Notes under the pieces: generated by a model
Database searches by the model: none
What the model saw: the letters and a program-made list of their open reading frames with translations, nothing else
Told to the model about the DNA's origin: nothing
Shown: one piece after another, positions 26,388-35,332 of the stretch
Numbering within the stretch: position 1 is the first letter of the stretch
Layout: each line of letters opens with the position of its first letter
Translations under genes and position numbers: made by a program
Source of the DNA: Rhodospirillales bacterium
Lineage (GTDB): Bacteria; Pseudomonadota; Alphaproteobacteria; Reyranellales; Reyranellaceae
Reading direction: 5' to 3'
Length of the DNA stretch: 64,000 nt
Assembly (NCBI GenBank): GCA_016699855.1
Contig: CP064988.1
Location: 4,802,501-4,866,500, forward strand

Positions 26388-27164
26388 ATGAGCGACTCGA
26401 AGAAGCCCGGTTCGACCGGTCCGGCGATCACTTTCTATCGCATGGTCCCGACGGCCCGCCCGCCAATGCGCGCCGATCCGGCTGCCGGCGGCACATTTCC
26501 GACGCGCGCCTTCCGGTACTGCGAGCCGATGCGCGCCGCGTCTGCGTTCGGCTGGTACCTCTTCCCGCCCATGGACTTCCAGGTCATGTGGGACGGACGC
26601 GAGACGTTCTGGGCGCACGAGGCCGCCGGGGGCCAGTGGATGCCGCTCCACCAGGAGCAGTTCCCGGATTTCTCCGACCATTTCGACGAGCGCGTCCCGG
26701 AGGATTGCAAGGGCTTCGCGCTGCCGTTCCTCGGCGCCCCCAACGAGCCCGGCTTGTTGCAGATCTGGAGCGGCTACGTCGCCCGCACCGAGCCCGGCTG
26801 GAGCGTGCTCTCGCGGCCGCTGGCGAATTTTCCCCGTCCGTCCGGCTACGAGGCCTACGAGGGCATCATCGAGACCGACCGCTGGTTCGGCCCGATCTTC
26901 ACCAACGTCCGGCTGACCCGGACCCACGTGCCGATCCATTTCCGCACCGAGGTGCCGTTGCTGCAGCTCCAGCCGTTGCCGCGCTGGCTCTACGCCGACG
27001 ACGTCTTGGAGAAGTTCGGACTGGTCGAGAAACTCGAGGACTTCACGGCGGAGGACTGGGACCGGTTCCGCAAGACCATCGTCAATCCAATGAACGACGA
27101 GAACCGGCCGCGCGGCGAATACGCCGGCGCCGCCCGCAAACGCCGTAAGCGCGAAGATAGCTGA
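26388..27164 (+). CDS. DUF6065-like protein
   Basis: The 258-residue protein looks cytoplasmic, without signal or membrane span. Its pattern fits DUF6065, a family of unknown function: AFRYCEPMRAASAFGWYLFPP (about 41-61), FQVMWDG, a central Phe/Pro-rich part, PGWSVLSRPLANFPR, GIIETDRWFGPIFTNVRL and PIHFRTEVPLLQLQPLPR. The C-terminus is charged (ARKRRKRED). I rate the family match as likely, not certain. The ATG at 26388 begins a normal N-terminus; an in-frame ATG at 26358 adds ten residues. It follows the repeat gene after a terminator. No active site can be named. Confidence 0.7.
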   Translation: MSDSKKPGSTGPAITFYRMVPTARPPMRADPAAGGTFPTRAFRYCEPMRAASAFGWYLFPPMDFQVMWDGRETFWAHEAAGGQWMPLHQEQFPDFSDHFDERVPEDCKGFALPFLGAPNEPGLLQIWSGYVARTEPGWSVLSRPLANFPRPSGYEAYEGIIETDRWFGPIFTNVRLTRTHVPIHFRTEVPLLQLQPLPRWLYADDVLEKFGLVEKLEDFTAEDWDRFRKTIVNPMNDENRPRGEYAGAARKRRKREDS

Positions 27165-27295
27165 CCGCCGCAGCGCCACCGGCCGTGGCCGCATTTCGAC
27201 CGTGGTGCCGGCCAGCCCGCGCTGGCGCGGGCGCTGGCGCGTGGCTATGCTGCGCGCCGATCGAAACCGACAGCGCTGAGAGGGAGTGAGCCGAT

Positions 27296-29060
27296 ATGGC
27301 CGCGAAGAAGAAGGCCGCCGGAAAGAAGGCGAAATTCCACCCCAACCCGACCCTCGACAAGACCCGGATGCCCAGCCGGCACACGACGGTCGGGCCGGAA
27401 CGCGCGCCGCACCGCTCGTACCTCTACGCCATGGGACTGACCGAGAAGCAGATCGGCCAGCCGCTGGTCGGCGTGGCGACCTGCTGGAACGAGGCGGCGC
27501 CCTGCAACATCTCGTTATCGCGCCAGGCGCAGGCCGTGAAACTCGGGGTCGACGCCGCCGGCGGCACGCCGCGCGAATTCACGACGATCACGGTCACCGA
27601 CGGAATCGCGATGGGCCACCAGGGGATGAAATCCTCGTTGGCCAGCCGCGACCTGATCGCCGATTCGGTCGAGTTGACGATGCGCGGCCACTGCTACGAC
27701 GCCATGGTCACGCTGGCCGGCTGCGACAAGTCGCTCCCGGGCATGATGATGGCGATGCTGCGCCTGAACGTGCCGTCGGTGTTCATGTACGGCGGCTCGA
27801 TCCTGCCGGGCACGTTCCGCGGCCGCGACATCACCGTGGTCGACCTGTTCGAGGGCGTCGGCATGCACGCCGCCGGCAAGTTCAGCGACGCCGACCTGCA
27901 CGAGATGGAGTGCGCGGCCTGTCCGTCGGCGGGATCCTGCGGCGGCCAGTTCACCGCCAACACGATGGCGTGCGTGTCCGAGGCGATCGGCCTGGCGCTG
28001 CCGGGCTCGGCCGGCGCGCCGGCGCCTTACGAGAGCCGCGACGAGTACGCCAAGGCCTCGGGCGAGGCGGCCATGAACCTGCTGCGCCTCGGCATCCGGC
28101 CGCGCGACATCTGCACCCGCGAGGCGTTCGAGAACGCCGCCACCGTGGTCGCGGCCACCGGCGGCTCGACCAACGCCGGCCTGCACCTTCCGGCGATGGC
28201 GCACGAGGCGGGCATCAAGTTCGACCTTCACGACGTGGCGCGCATCTTCAAGCGGACGCCGTACATCGCCGACCTCAAGCCCGGCGGCAAATACGTCGCG
28301 CTCGACATGCACCGCATCGGCGGCATCCCCGTGGTGATCAAGGAGCTGCTCGACAACGGGCTGCTGCACGGCGACTGCATCACGGCCACCGGCAAGACTC
28401 TGGCCGAGAACCACAAGGACGTGAAGTTCCCCGAGGACCAGGACGTCGTCTATCGCGTGAAGAACTGCATCACGCCGACCGGCGGCGTGGTCGGCCTCAA
28501 GGGCAACCTCGCCAGCGACGGCGCCATCGTGAAGGTCGCCGGCATGCAGCGGCTGGTGTTCGCGGTCCCCGCGCGCTGCTTCGACAGCGAGGAGGAGGCG
28601 TTCCAGGCCGTCGTGAAGGGCAAGTTCAAGGAGGGCGAGGTCATCGTCATCCGCTACGAGGGGCCGAAGGGCGGACCGGGCATGCGCGAGATGCTGGCGA
28701 CCACGGCCGCGCTCTACGGCCTGGGCGTCGGCGAGAAGGTGGCGCTGATCACCGACGGCCGGTTCTCCGGCGGCACCCGCGGCTTCTGCGTCGGCCATGT
28801 CGGCCCGGAGGCCGCGGTCGGCGGCCCGATCGGGCTGCTGAAGAACGGCGACATCATCGTGATCGACGCGGTGAAGGGCCGGCTCGATGTCGAGCTCACG
28901 AACAAGGAGCTCAAGGCGCGGCGCAAAGTGGAAGCCGCGCAAGACCGACTACCAGTCGGGCGCGCTGTGGAAGTACGCGCAACTCGTGGGACCGGCGGTC
29001 GATGGCGCGCTGACCCATCCCGGCGGCAAGAAGGAAAGCCACACCTACGCCGACATCTGA
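27296..29060 (+). CDS. ilvD: Dihydroxy-acid dehydratase IlvD with a 3' frameshift
   Basis: IlvD is the Fe-S enzyme that dehydrates dihydroxy acids in valine, leucine and isoleucine synthesis. Signatures include GVATCWNEAAPCN, AGCDKSLPGMM, CPSAGSCGGQFTANTM and ITDGRFSGGTRGFCVGHV. The frame from 27296 is correct up to about 28924 (KELKARRK) but then runs into unrelated Arg-rich sequence to 29143. The normal C-terminus (WKPRKTDYQSGALWKYAQLV through HTYADI) lies in the +1 frame and ends at 29060. The break is at AAA (28925-28927): one base too many or two too few. If real, the enzyme loses about 45 conserved residues; a sequencing indel is equally possible. Confidence 0.9.
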
Positions 29061-29073
29061 CGGCGCGGTCGGC

Positions 29074-29433
29074 CTATCGTTCGGAGGAAGGCGCGCGGCC
29101 CGGACCGCGCGCCTTTTTCTTCGGCGTCAGGACGAGGTCGTAGGCGATCCGGAGCAGGCGCGCGACCTGGCGCCGGTCGGCGCGCGCCAGCTCGACGAAC
29201 GTCCAGCCCTGCCGGCCCCACGCACCGGGCACGGCGCTCGCCGACTGTGGATCGAGATCGGTCAGGGCCAGACGTTCGTCGATCGGCAGCTTGACGACCA
29301 TGCGGCGGTCGGCGGGATGCAGCGTCGCGAAGATCCGGCCTTTGATCCGGTAGGACGGCCTGCCCCTGTGGTCGCGCTCTTCCGCGCCGGGGAGCGCCAG
29401 CGCGAGCTCGCCGGCCGTCGCGAGCGGCGTCAT
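29074..29433 (-). CDS. MmcQ/YjbR-family protein
   Basis: A 119-residue protein of the YjbR (double wing) family, small cytoplasmic proteins proposed to bind DNA but without a settled role. Features are LALALPGAEERDHRGRPSYRIKGRIFATL near the start and TDLDPQSASAVPGAWGRQGW in the second half. Its ATG shares one base with the upstream VOC stop (TGATG), so the two are translated together. The last codons overlap the bidirectional terminator at 29088-29120. Confidence 0.85.
   Translation of the reverse strand: MTPLATAGELALALPGAEERDHRGRPSYRIKGRIFATLHPADRRMVVKLPIDERLALTDLDPQSASAVPGAWGRQGWTFVELARADRRQVARLLRIAYDLVLTPKKKARGPGRAPSSER
29088..29120. terminator. Terminator after ilvD, overlapping the end of the MmcQ gene
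   Basis: AAGGCGCGCGG pairs with CCGCGCGCCTT around CCCGGA and is followed by TTTCTT on the plus strand. It lies 27 bp after the true ilvD stop. The convergent MmcQ gene still codes across it (its PKKKARG tail), so the hairpin doubles as coding sequence. Confidence 0.8.
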
Positions 29434-29903
29434 CACCCGCCCTGGAGCATCGCCGTCCAGCGGCGCTGCATCTCGGCCGGCGTCAGCCGCTCGATCTGGG
29501 TCGCGATCGACCATTGGTGCCCGAACGGATCGGCGATCGTGCCCATCCTGTTGCCGTGGAACTCGTCGGCGACGGCGCGCACCAGCGTGGCGCCGGCGGC
29601 GATGGCGCGCGCGACCATGGCGTCGACGTCGGGCACGGAGAGATGGAGCTTGACCGGCGAACCGCCGATCGACGCCGGACCGAGCGCGCCGAAATCGGGA
29701 TACTCGTCGGCCAGCATGATCATCGAGGAGCCGATCCGCAGCTCGGCGTGGCCGACGCGGCCGTCGTTGGGATCGACGAGGCGGTAGATCTCCTCGGCGC
29801 CGAAGGCGGCTTTGTAGAAATCGATCGCCTCGGCGCCGCCCTTCACGACGAGGTGGGGGGCGACGGTGTGGAAGCCGGTCGGGATCGGATCGATTTCGGC
29901 CAT
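29433..29903 (-). CDS. VOC-family (glyoxalase/bleomycin-resistance fold) protein
   Basis: A 156-residue single VOC module, similar to PhnB-like proteins: FHTVAPHLVVKGGAEAIDFYKAAFGAEE, VGHAELRIGSSMIMLADEYPD, and IADPFGHQWSIATQIE. Such proteins bind a metal and act on small molecules or confer resistance; the substrate is unknown. The ATG at 29903 gives the standard start; a frame open to 29954 runs into the operator. It is divergent from tetR across 53 bp and coupled to the MmcQ gene downstream, so TetR probably controls both. Confidence 0.88.
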   Translation of the reverse strand: MAEIDPIPTGFHTVAPHLVVKGGAEAIDFYKAAFGAEEIYRLVDPNDGRVGHAELRIGSSMIMLADEYPDFGALGPASIGGSPVKLHLSVPDVDAMVARAIAAGATLVRAVADEFHGNRMGTIADPFGHQWSIATQIERLTPAEMQRRWTAMLQGG

Positions 29904-29933
29904 GGTGGACCATCCGGCTTTCGTGGATAATAT

Positions 29934-29951
29934 AAACGTTACGTACCGTTT
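29934..29951. promoter_or_regulatory. TetR-type operator between the VOC and tetR genes
   Basis: AAACG and CGTTT arms surround a TACGTA core; the 18-bp site is a near-perfect palindrome with one mismatched pair. It ends five bases before the tetR start codon and lies in a short AT-rich divergent promoter. It is well placed for repression of both directions by the adjacent TetR. Confidence 0.65.
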
Positions 29952-29956
29952 CATTA

Positions 29957-30565
29957 ATGACCGCCAAAGTCAACCCGACCTCGACGCCGTCACCCCGGAC
30001 CCGCGGCCGCCCGCGCAGCGAAGCCGCGCGCTCGGCGATCCTGCGGGCCGCCCGGGAGTTGATGGAGCGCGGCGGGCCGGCGGCCGTGACCATGGAGGGT
30101 GTCGCCGAGCGCGCCGGGGTCGGCAAACCGACGGTCTACCGCTGGTGGCCGGACCGGCACGCGGTGGCGATGGCGGCGCTGATCGAGCTGGCGCCGGCCG
30201 ACGAGGGTCCCTCGGCGTCGGCCAAGCCCGCGCTCGAGCGGCTACGCGCGCAACTCCGCCGCGTCGCGACGGTGTTCACCACGCCGGTCGGGCGTCTGGC
30301 GGCGATGATGATCGCCAGCGCGTCGGGCGACACCGAGCACGCCAAGGCGTTCCGCCACCATTTCGTGCTCGCCCGGCGCGCCGAGGGCGCGGCGCTTCTG
30401 GCCGCGGCGATCGCGGCGGGCGAATTGCGGGGCGACGTCGATGTCGAGGTCGCGGCCGACGCGATCTACGGCCCGCTGTTCTTCCGCCTGCTGCTGGGGC
30501 ACGCGCCGCCGGACCGCGCCTTCGTCGACCGGCTGCTCGACCAGGCCGTCGCGGGACTGCGCTGA
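29957..30565 (+). CDS. TetR/AcrR-family transcriptional regulator
   Basis: The 202-residue protein has a typical TetR helix-turn-helix at about residues 25-70: RSAILRAARELMERGG, VTMEGVAERAGVGKPTVYRWWPDRHAV. The C-terminal ligand domain (about 80-200) is divergent, as usual, with AIYGPLFFRLLLGHAPPD typical of one common TetR subgroup. It probably represses itself and the divergent VOC-MmcQ pair through the palindrome at 29934-29951. The ligand is unknown. Confidence 0.93.
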   Translation: MTAKVNPTSTPSPRTRGRPRSEAARSAILRAARELMERGGPAAVTMEGVAERAGVGKPTVYRWWPDRHAVAMAALIELAPADEGPSASAKPALERLRAQLRRVATVFTTPVGRLAAMMIASASGDTEHAKAFRHHFVLARRAEGAALLAAAIAAGELRGDVDVEVAADAIYGPLFFRLLLGHAPPDRAFVDRLLDQAVAGLR

Positions 30566-30621
30566 ACGGGCTTCCACGGGCCGTGGAAGGCGATAAGCTT
30601 CCATCAAAGGGAGACGCGCCA

Positions 30622-31596
30622 ATGGCTCAGATCGGACGCCGCGCATTGACGGCCGGAATCGCGGGCGCCGTCGCGGCGCCGGCGTCCGCGCTGGAACCAT
30701 GGCCGTCGAAGCCGGTCCGGATCGTCGTGCCGTTCAACGCCGGCGGCGCCATCGACGCGCTGGTCCGCGTGGTCTCCGAACCTCTGGGCCAGCGTCTGAA
30801 GCAGCAGATCCTCGTCGACGCCAAACCCGGCGCCAACACGATCCTCGGATCGGACCTCGTCGCCAAGGCGGCGCCCGACGGCCACACGTTCCTGATCACC
30901 ACCAACTCGACGCACACCAACAATCCCACGCTCTACAGGACGTTGCCGTTCGATCCGGCGAAGGACCTCGTGCCGGTGACGCTGGTCTCGATGGGATCGA
31001 TCCTCGTCGCCGCCAAGGCCGACGCGCCGTTCACCGATCTTAAGGGCATGGCCGCGTGGGCCAAGGCGCTGGGCCGGCCGGTCACCTACGGTAGCTGGGG
31101 CATCGGCTCGTCCGGCCATCTCTACGGGCTGATGTTCGAGAAGGCGCTCGGCGGACAATGGAGCCACGTGCCCTACCGCGGCGACGTGCCGGCGCTGCAG
31201 GACGTCGGCAACGGCACGCTCGACATCACATGGGCGAGTCCGGCCAGCGCGAAGACGCAGATCGCGGCCGGCCGCGTGAAGCCGATCGCCGCCGCCGGCG
31301 CGGCGCGCGGCCTGGCGATGCCCGATCTGTCCACCTTCGCCGAGCAGGGCTTCGCCGGCTTCGATCTGCGGCTGTTCGTGGCCGCCTACGCGCCGGCCGG
31401 CACGCCGGCGTCGATCATCGGGCGCATGCGCGAGGAGATCGCGGCCATCGTCGCGATGCCGGACGTGCGCGAGAAGCTCGTGCAGCAGGGCCAGACGCCG
31501 GTCGGTTCGACGACCGACGAACTGGCGGCGGTTCTCGCGCGCGAGACGCCGATCTGGGCGGCGTTGATCCGCGAGTCGGGCGCCAAGGTGGACTGA
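30622..31596 (+). CDS. Bug (TctC) family tripartite tricarboxylate-type binding protein
   Basis: A periplasmic binding protein of the Bug/TctC family. The 324-residue protein has an export signal with a twin-arginine look (IGRRALTAGIAGAVAAPASAL), then the family start WPSKPVRIVVPFNAGGAIDALVR, and PGANTILGSDLVAKAAPDGHT near residue 76. The middle has VPYRGDVPALQDVGNGTLD and the end the usual AMPDVREKLVQQGQTP. No TctA or TctB partners are present, as is usual for orphan Bug genes. AAAGGGAG precedes the ATG. A Rieske oxygenase starts 27 bp downstream, so the ligand may be that enzyme's aromatic or similar substrate (inference). Confidence 0.92.
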   Translation: MAQIGRRALTAGIAGAVAAPASALEPWPSKPVRIVVPFNAGGAIDALVRVVSEPLGQRLKQQILVDAKPGANTILGSDLVAKAAPDGHTFLITTNSTHTNNPTLYRTLPFDPAKDLVPVTLVSMGSILVAAKADAPFTDLKGMAAWAKALGRPVTYGSWGIGSSGHLYGLMFEKALGGQWSHVPYRGDVPALQDVGNGTLDITWASPASAKTQIAAGRVKPIAAAGAARGLAMPDLSTFAEQGFAGFDLRLFVAAYAPAGTPASIIGRMREEIAAIVAMPDVREKLVQQGQTPVGSTTDELAAVLARETPIWAALIRESGAKVD

Positions 31597-31623
31597 GGCG
31601 TGCTGGTGGGGGAGGAGCAGGGC

Positions 31624-32817
31624 ATGGATGTCGCGACGCGGGGACCGGTCGACGCCGGGACCGCCTACGGATTGGCGGCGCCGACCTACGACGCGCGTCT
31701 CACCGAGGTCGGCCGCGGCACGCCGATGGGCGAGCTGTTGCGGCGCTACTGGCATCCCGTCGGGCTGGCCGCGGACGCCGGCGCCACGCCACGTCCGATC
31801 CGCGCGCTGGGCGAGGACCTGATCCTGTTCCGTGACGGCGCCGGCCGCGCGGGGATCGTCTATCCGCGCTGCTGCCACCGCGGCACGACGCTGTACTACG
31901 GCAAGATCGAGGAGCGCGGCATCCGCTGCTGCTACCACGGCTGGCTTTTCGACGTGGAGGGCCGCTGCCTCGAGATGCCGTGCGAGCCCAATCCGACGGG
32001 CCCGCTGTGCCAGCGCGTGCGCCAGCCCTGGTACCCGGTCGAGGAACGCTACGGGCTGGTCTTCGCCTACATGGGTCCGCCGGAGCGCAAGCCCGTGCTG
32101 CCGCGCTACGAGCCGCTGGAGGTCATGGGACCGGGCGAGTTCGTCGAGACCGACGATTCCAGCATCGGTAGCGGCGGCATCCAGATCGCGCCCTGCAACT
32201 GGCTGCAGCATTTCGAGAACGTCGTCGATCCCTACCACGTGCCGATCCTGCACGGCTCGTTCAGCGGCCCGCAATTCGCGCAGCAGATGATGGGATTCCC
32301 CAAAGTGAGGTTCGAGTACGGTCCGTTCGGCGTGAAGGCGACCTCCGTTCGTAGTTTGCCGGACGGCCGCAAGTACCGTCGCGTGACCGAGGCCGCGCTG
32401 CCGACGCTGCGCGTGGTCGCCAACCCACAGGTCGGGGAGCGCTACGGCATGGTCGAGTCGATCGGCTGGACCTTGCCGATCGACGACACGCACTACCGCA
32501 TCTACGTCGCCGGCCGCGTGCGCGAGGCGGGCGAACTGCGCAAGTTCAAGTCGCGCTACAACGGCAAGACCTGGGCCGAGCTGACCGAAGCCGAGCACCA
32601 GATATTCCCCGGTGACACCGAGGCCCAGGTCGGGCAGGGCGCGATCACCTTCCATTCCGAGGAGCATCTCGCGTCGAGCGACCAGGGCGTCTCGATGCTG
32701 CGCATCCTGCTGCGCAAGCAGCTCGACGTGGTCGCGGCCGGCGGCGATCCGCTCGGCGTCGCGTTCGACGCGGATGGCGCGCTGCTGAAATTCGACGCCG
32801 GCCAGTACCTCGAGTGA
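31624..32817 (+). CDS. Rieske-type aromatic-ring-hydroxylating oxygenase, large subunit
   Basis: A 397-residue terminal oxygenase. The Rieske [2Fe-2S] ligands are CCHRG (about residues 83-87) and CCYHGW (about 102-107). The mononuclear iron site is in NVVDPYHVPILHG (about 200-212), with the expected Asp and two His. The N-terminal MGELLRRYWHPVGLA matches the phthalate/vanillate-demethylase-like group. Its reductase partner is not in the window. GGGGGAGGAG precedes the ATG; an upstream GTG at 31600 is possible. It likely shares a transcript with the Bug gene. The substrate cannot be named. Confidence 0.9.
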   Translation: MDVATRGPVDAGTAYGLAAPTYDARLTEVGRGTPMGELLRRYWHPVGLAADAGATPRPIRALGEDLILFRDGAGRAGIVYPRCCHRGTTLYYGKIEERGIRCCYHGWLFDVEGRCLEMPCEPNPTGPLCQRVRQPWYPVEERYGLVFAYMGPPERKPVLPRYEPLEVMGPGEFVETDDSSIGSGGIQIAPCNWLQHFENVVDPYHVPILHGSFSGPQFAQQMMGFPKVRFEYGPFGVKATSVRSLPDGRKYRRVTEAALPTLRVVANPQVGERYGMVESIGWTLPIDDTHYRIYVAGRVREAGELRKFKSRYNGKTWAELTEAEHQIFPGDTEAQVGQGAITFHSEEHLASSDQGVSMLRILLRKQLDVVAAGGDPLGVAFDADGALLKFDAGQYLE

Positions 32818-32839
32818 GCGCGGCGCGCGGGGAGGCGCG

Positions 32840-33142
32840 ATGGAGATCCTGATCCTGACGTTGTTCGGGATCGTCGGCGTCGCCGTGGTAGGCGCGATCG
32901 CCGCGGTCGCGTGGATGGCGATCCGTCACGGGCGCGAGTCCGGGACGGGCGACGGCGGCCACGACTCCGGCGCGCCGAGCACGTTTCTCAGCGAGGCCGG
33001 CGCCGGCTCCGACGCGGGCACCGCTTCGCCATCGGAGACGGCCGACAGCGCGACGACGTCGGACAGCGCGGACAACCGCGCCTCCAGCGATAGCGGATCG
33101 AGCGACAGCGGTTCCAGCGACAGCGGCGGCAGCAGCGAGTAG
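32840..33142 (+). CDS. Small single-span membrane protein with Ser/Asp-rich tail
   Basis: A 100-residue unrecognised protein: one membrane helix at about residues 3-28 (LILTLFGIVGVAVVGAIAAV), a short basic stretch (IRHGRES) and an acidic Ser/Asp/Gly tail with SSDSG repeated near the end. It follows the Rieske gene by 22 bp but need not be related. Codon use is like that of real genes. The repeated tail may vary between strains. Confidence 0.6.
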   Translation: MEILILTLFGIVGVAVVGAIAAVAWMAIRHGRESGTGDGGHDSGAPSTFLSEAGAGSDAGTASPSETADSATTSDSADNRASSDSGSSDSGSSDSGGSSE

Positions 33143-33149
33143 CCGGCGG

Positions 33150-33941
33150 TCAGGCGGGCGGCGGCCCTAGCTCGCACCAGACCGGAACGTGGTCCGACGG
33201 CTCGGCCCGTCCGCGTTCGGCGCGGTCGATGCCGCACGCCACCAGCCGGTCGACCGCCTGCGGCGAGAGCAGCAGGTGGTCGATGCGCAGGCCGTGGTCG
33301 CGGTTCCACGCGCCGCCCTGATAGTCCCAGAAGCTGTAGGCGTGATCGGCCGGGTGCAGCGTCCGGAAGGCGTCGGCGTAGCCGAGGTTGAGGATGCTCC
33401 GGAACGCCGCGCGCGACTCGGGCCGGCACAGCGCGTCGTCCGCCCAGCCGACCGGATCGTAGACGTCGGCGTCGGTCGGGCAGACGTTGTAGTCGCCGCC
33501 GAGCACGACCGCCTCGCCGGTCGCCAGCAACGCCTTGGCGCGGTCGCGCAGGCGCGCCATGAAGCCGAGCTTGTACGGCAGCTTCTCGCTGTCGACAGGA
33601 TTGCCGTTCGGCAGATAGATGCCGCCGATCCGCACCGGCCCGTCGGGGCCGGTCACCCTGGCCTCGATGTAGCGCGACTGCGCGTCGGAATCGTCGCCGG
33701 GCAGCGCGCGCAGGTCGACGTCGAACGGATGCCGCGACAGCAGGGCGACGCCGTTGAACGTCTTCTGGCCGACGATCTCGCAGCGGTAGCCGGCGGCCTC
33801 GATCCCGTCGCGCGGGAACTGGTCCGCGACGCACTTGATCTCCTGAAGCACGACGACGTCAGGCTTGGCGCGGCCGAGCCAGTCGATCAGATGGCCGGCG
33901 CGTTTGCGGATCGAATTGACGTTCCAGGTCGCGATCTTCAT
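33150..33941 (-). CDS. xth: Exodeoxyribonuclease III
   Basis: An AP endonuclease/3' exonuclease of the exonuclease-phosphatase fold, acting in base excision repair. The 263-residue protein begins MKIATWNVNSIRKR (metal Asn), followed by VVVLQEIKC (catalytic Glu), SRYIEARV, GGIYLPNGNP, GGDYNVCPTDADVYDP, a C-terminal LRIDHLLLSP and PSDHVPVWC (catalytic Asp-His). All expected motifs are present. It follows erpA on the same strand by about 60 bp, a common neighbour in alphaproteobacteria. Confidence 0.97.
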   Translation of the reverse strand: MKIATWNVNSIRKRAGHLIDWLGRAKPDVVVLQEIKCVADQFPRDGIEAAGYRCEIVGQKTFNGVALLSRHPFDVDLRALPGDDSDAQSRYIEARVTGPDGPVRIGGIYLPNGNPVDSEKLPYKLGFMARLRDRAKALLATGEAVVLGGDYNVCPTDADVYDPVGWADDALCRPESRAAFRSILNLGYADAFRTLHPADHAYSFWDYQGGAWNRDHGLRIDHLLLSPQAVDRLVACGIDRAERGRAEPSDHVPVWCELGPPPA

Positions 33942-34004
33942 CGCGCGACTATGGCCGCGCGCGCCCGCGATGTGAAGGCGCGGCCGTGCGCGCGGGACGG
34001 CGGA

Positions 34005-34343
34005 TCAGGTGCTGAACGAGTTGCCGCAGCCGCAGGACGAGGTGGCGTTGGGATTGCGGATCTGGAACGTGGCGCCGACCATCTCGGTCACGTAGTCGAT
34101 CTCGCTGCCCTTGAGCAGCTCCAGCGAGGTGCTGTCGATCAGCACGCGCGCGCCGTCGCGTTCGATCAGGACGTCGTCCTCGTTCACGCTGGTGTCGAAG
34201 TCGATATTGTATTGGAAGCCCGAGCAGCCGCCGCCGAGCACGGCGACGCGGAGTTTGGCCTCCGCGGGCTCGCGTCCCAGCAGGAAGGCGATGCGGCGGG
34301 CGGCGCTCTCGGTGACGATGACGGACGGTTCGACGCTGGCCAT
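34005..34343 (-). CDS. erpA: A-type iron-sulphur carrier ErpA
   Basis: ErpA receives Fe-S clusters from scaffolds and passes them to apo-enzymes. The 112-residue protein has the three conserved cysteines: GGGCSGFQY near residue 38 and SSCGCGNSF at the C-terminus. VTESAARRIAFLL and VNEDDVLIERDGARVLIDSTS are typical. The ATG at 34343 was preferred over one at 34385, which adds 14 atypical residues. IscA is an alternative name for this fold, but the sequence and its place beside xth favour ErpA. Confidence 0.92.
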   Translation of the reverse strand: MASVEPSVIVTESAARRIAFLLGREPAEAKLRVAVLGGGCSGFQYNIDFDTSVNEDDVLIERDGARVLIDSTSLELLKGSEIDYVTEMVGATFQIRNPNATSSCGCGNSFST

Positions 34344-34532
34344 GGGCACTCCTGTGGCACGGAAACAGCGTACCACGTTCTTCACGCTTTAGATTGATCG
34401 CGCTCCGCGTCCTGTCAACCTCCGGTCGGCAGGATCGACGCTAAATCGTGATGGATCGCCGGGACGCGGGCGGATATCATTGATTTTGCGGGGAAATTCC
34501 GCCCGGACCGCCGCCATAGGACCGTCGACCGC

Positions 34533-35294
34533 ATGTCCGACACCGTCGTCCCACCCGCCGCGCCGCCGTCGCCGATGCCGCTGTTCTACACGCGGCCGAG
34601 GCCGGTCGAGCCCGCCGCGCACGGCGCCAAGGCGCTGCGCGACGACCCCGACCATGGTTTCGCGGCCACGACCAACGCCGTGCCGCTCAACGGGGTCGAG
34701 TTCGGTCTGGCGCAGCGCAGCTATCCGATCGTGTTCTCCGGCCAGGGGGCGCCGTTTCCGGTCGCGATCCTCGGCCTGCGCACCGACGAGAACCTGTTCG
34801 TGACGCCGGCGCGCCGCTGGATCGAGGGCGTCTACGTCCCGGCCTATGTCAGGCGCTATCCCTTCATCTTCATCGAGGCCGCCAACGGGCAGCTCATCCT
34901 CGCGGTCGACGAGGGCGGCGATTTTCTCGTGCCGGAGGGTCGCCAAAGGCTGTTCGACGCCGACGGCAAGCCGACCCAGCTCGTCGCCAACGCTTTGAAG
35001 TACTGCGGCGCCTACCAACGCAACCACAAGGCCACGGTCGATTTCGTGGCCGCGCTCAGGGCCGAGAAGCTCCTGGTCGAAAACCGCGCCCAGGCGACCA
35101 TCGCCGGCGGCGAGCGGATCGCGCTGGCCGGATTCACCGTGGTCGACGAGGCGCGCTTCAACAAGCTGCCGGCCGAGACGCTGCTGGCGTGGCGCGACAG
35201 GGGCTGGCTGGCCTGGATCTACGCCCATCTGATGTCGTTCGCGGCCTGGGACCTGCTCGCCGCCGCCGCCGCCGAGCGCAAGAAGCCGGCCTGA
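34533..35294 (+). CDS. SapC-family protein
   Basis: The 253-residue protein matches the SapC family (named from a Campylobacter surface-layer locus; function unclear, common in proteobacteria). Typical parts are the MPLFYTRPRPV start, QRSYPIVFSGQGAPFPVAILGL, VPAYVRRYPFIF, CGAYQRNHKATVDFVAAL and a C-terminal GWLAWIYAHLMS. There is no signal peptide. It is divergent from erpA and followed by a REP element. Confidence 0.9.
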   Translation: MSDTVVPPAAPPSPMPLFYTRPRPVEPAAHGAKALRDDPDHGFAATTNAVPLNGVEFGLAQRSYPIVFSGQGAPFPVAILGLRTDENLFVTPARRWIEGVYVPAYVRRYPFIFIEAANGQLILAVDEGGDFLVPEGRQRLFDADGKPTQLVANALKYCGAYQRNHKATVDFVAALRAEKLLVENRAQATIAGGERIALAGFTVVDEARFNKLPAETLLAWRDRGWLAWIYAHLMSFAAWDLLAAAAAERKKPA

Positions 35295-35332
35295 GCGCCG
35301 CCCGCGGCATTTCGATCGGCTTCAATCCGTCC

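Noticed and set aside
25716..27164. Ribosomally made peptide (RiPP) cluster with DUF6065 as maturase
   Set aside because: No recognised leader, cleavage motif, radical SAM, YcaO, ATP-grasp or lanthipeptide enzyme is nearby, so it is kept only as a weak alternative.
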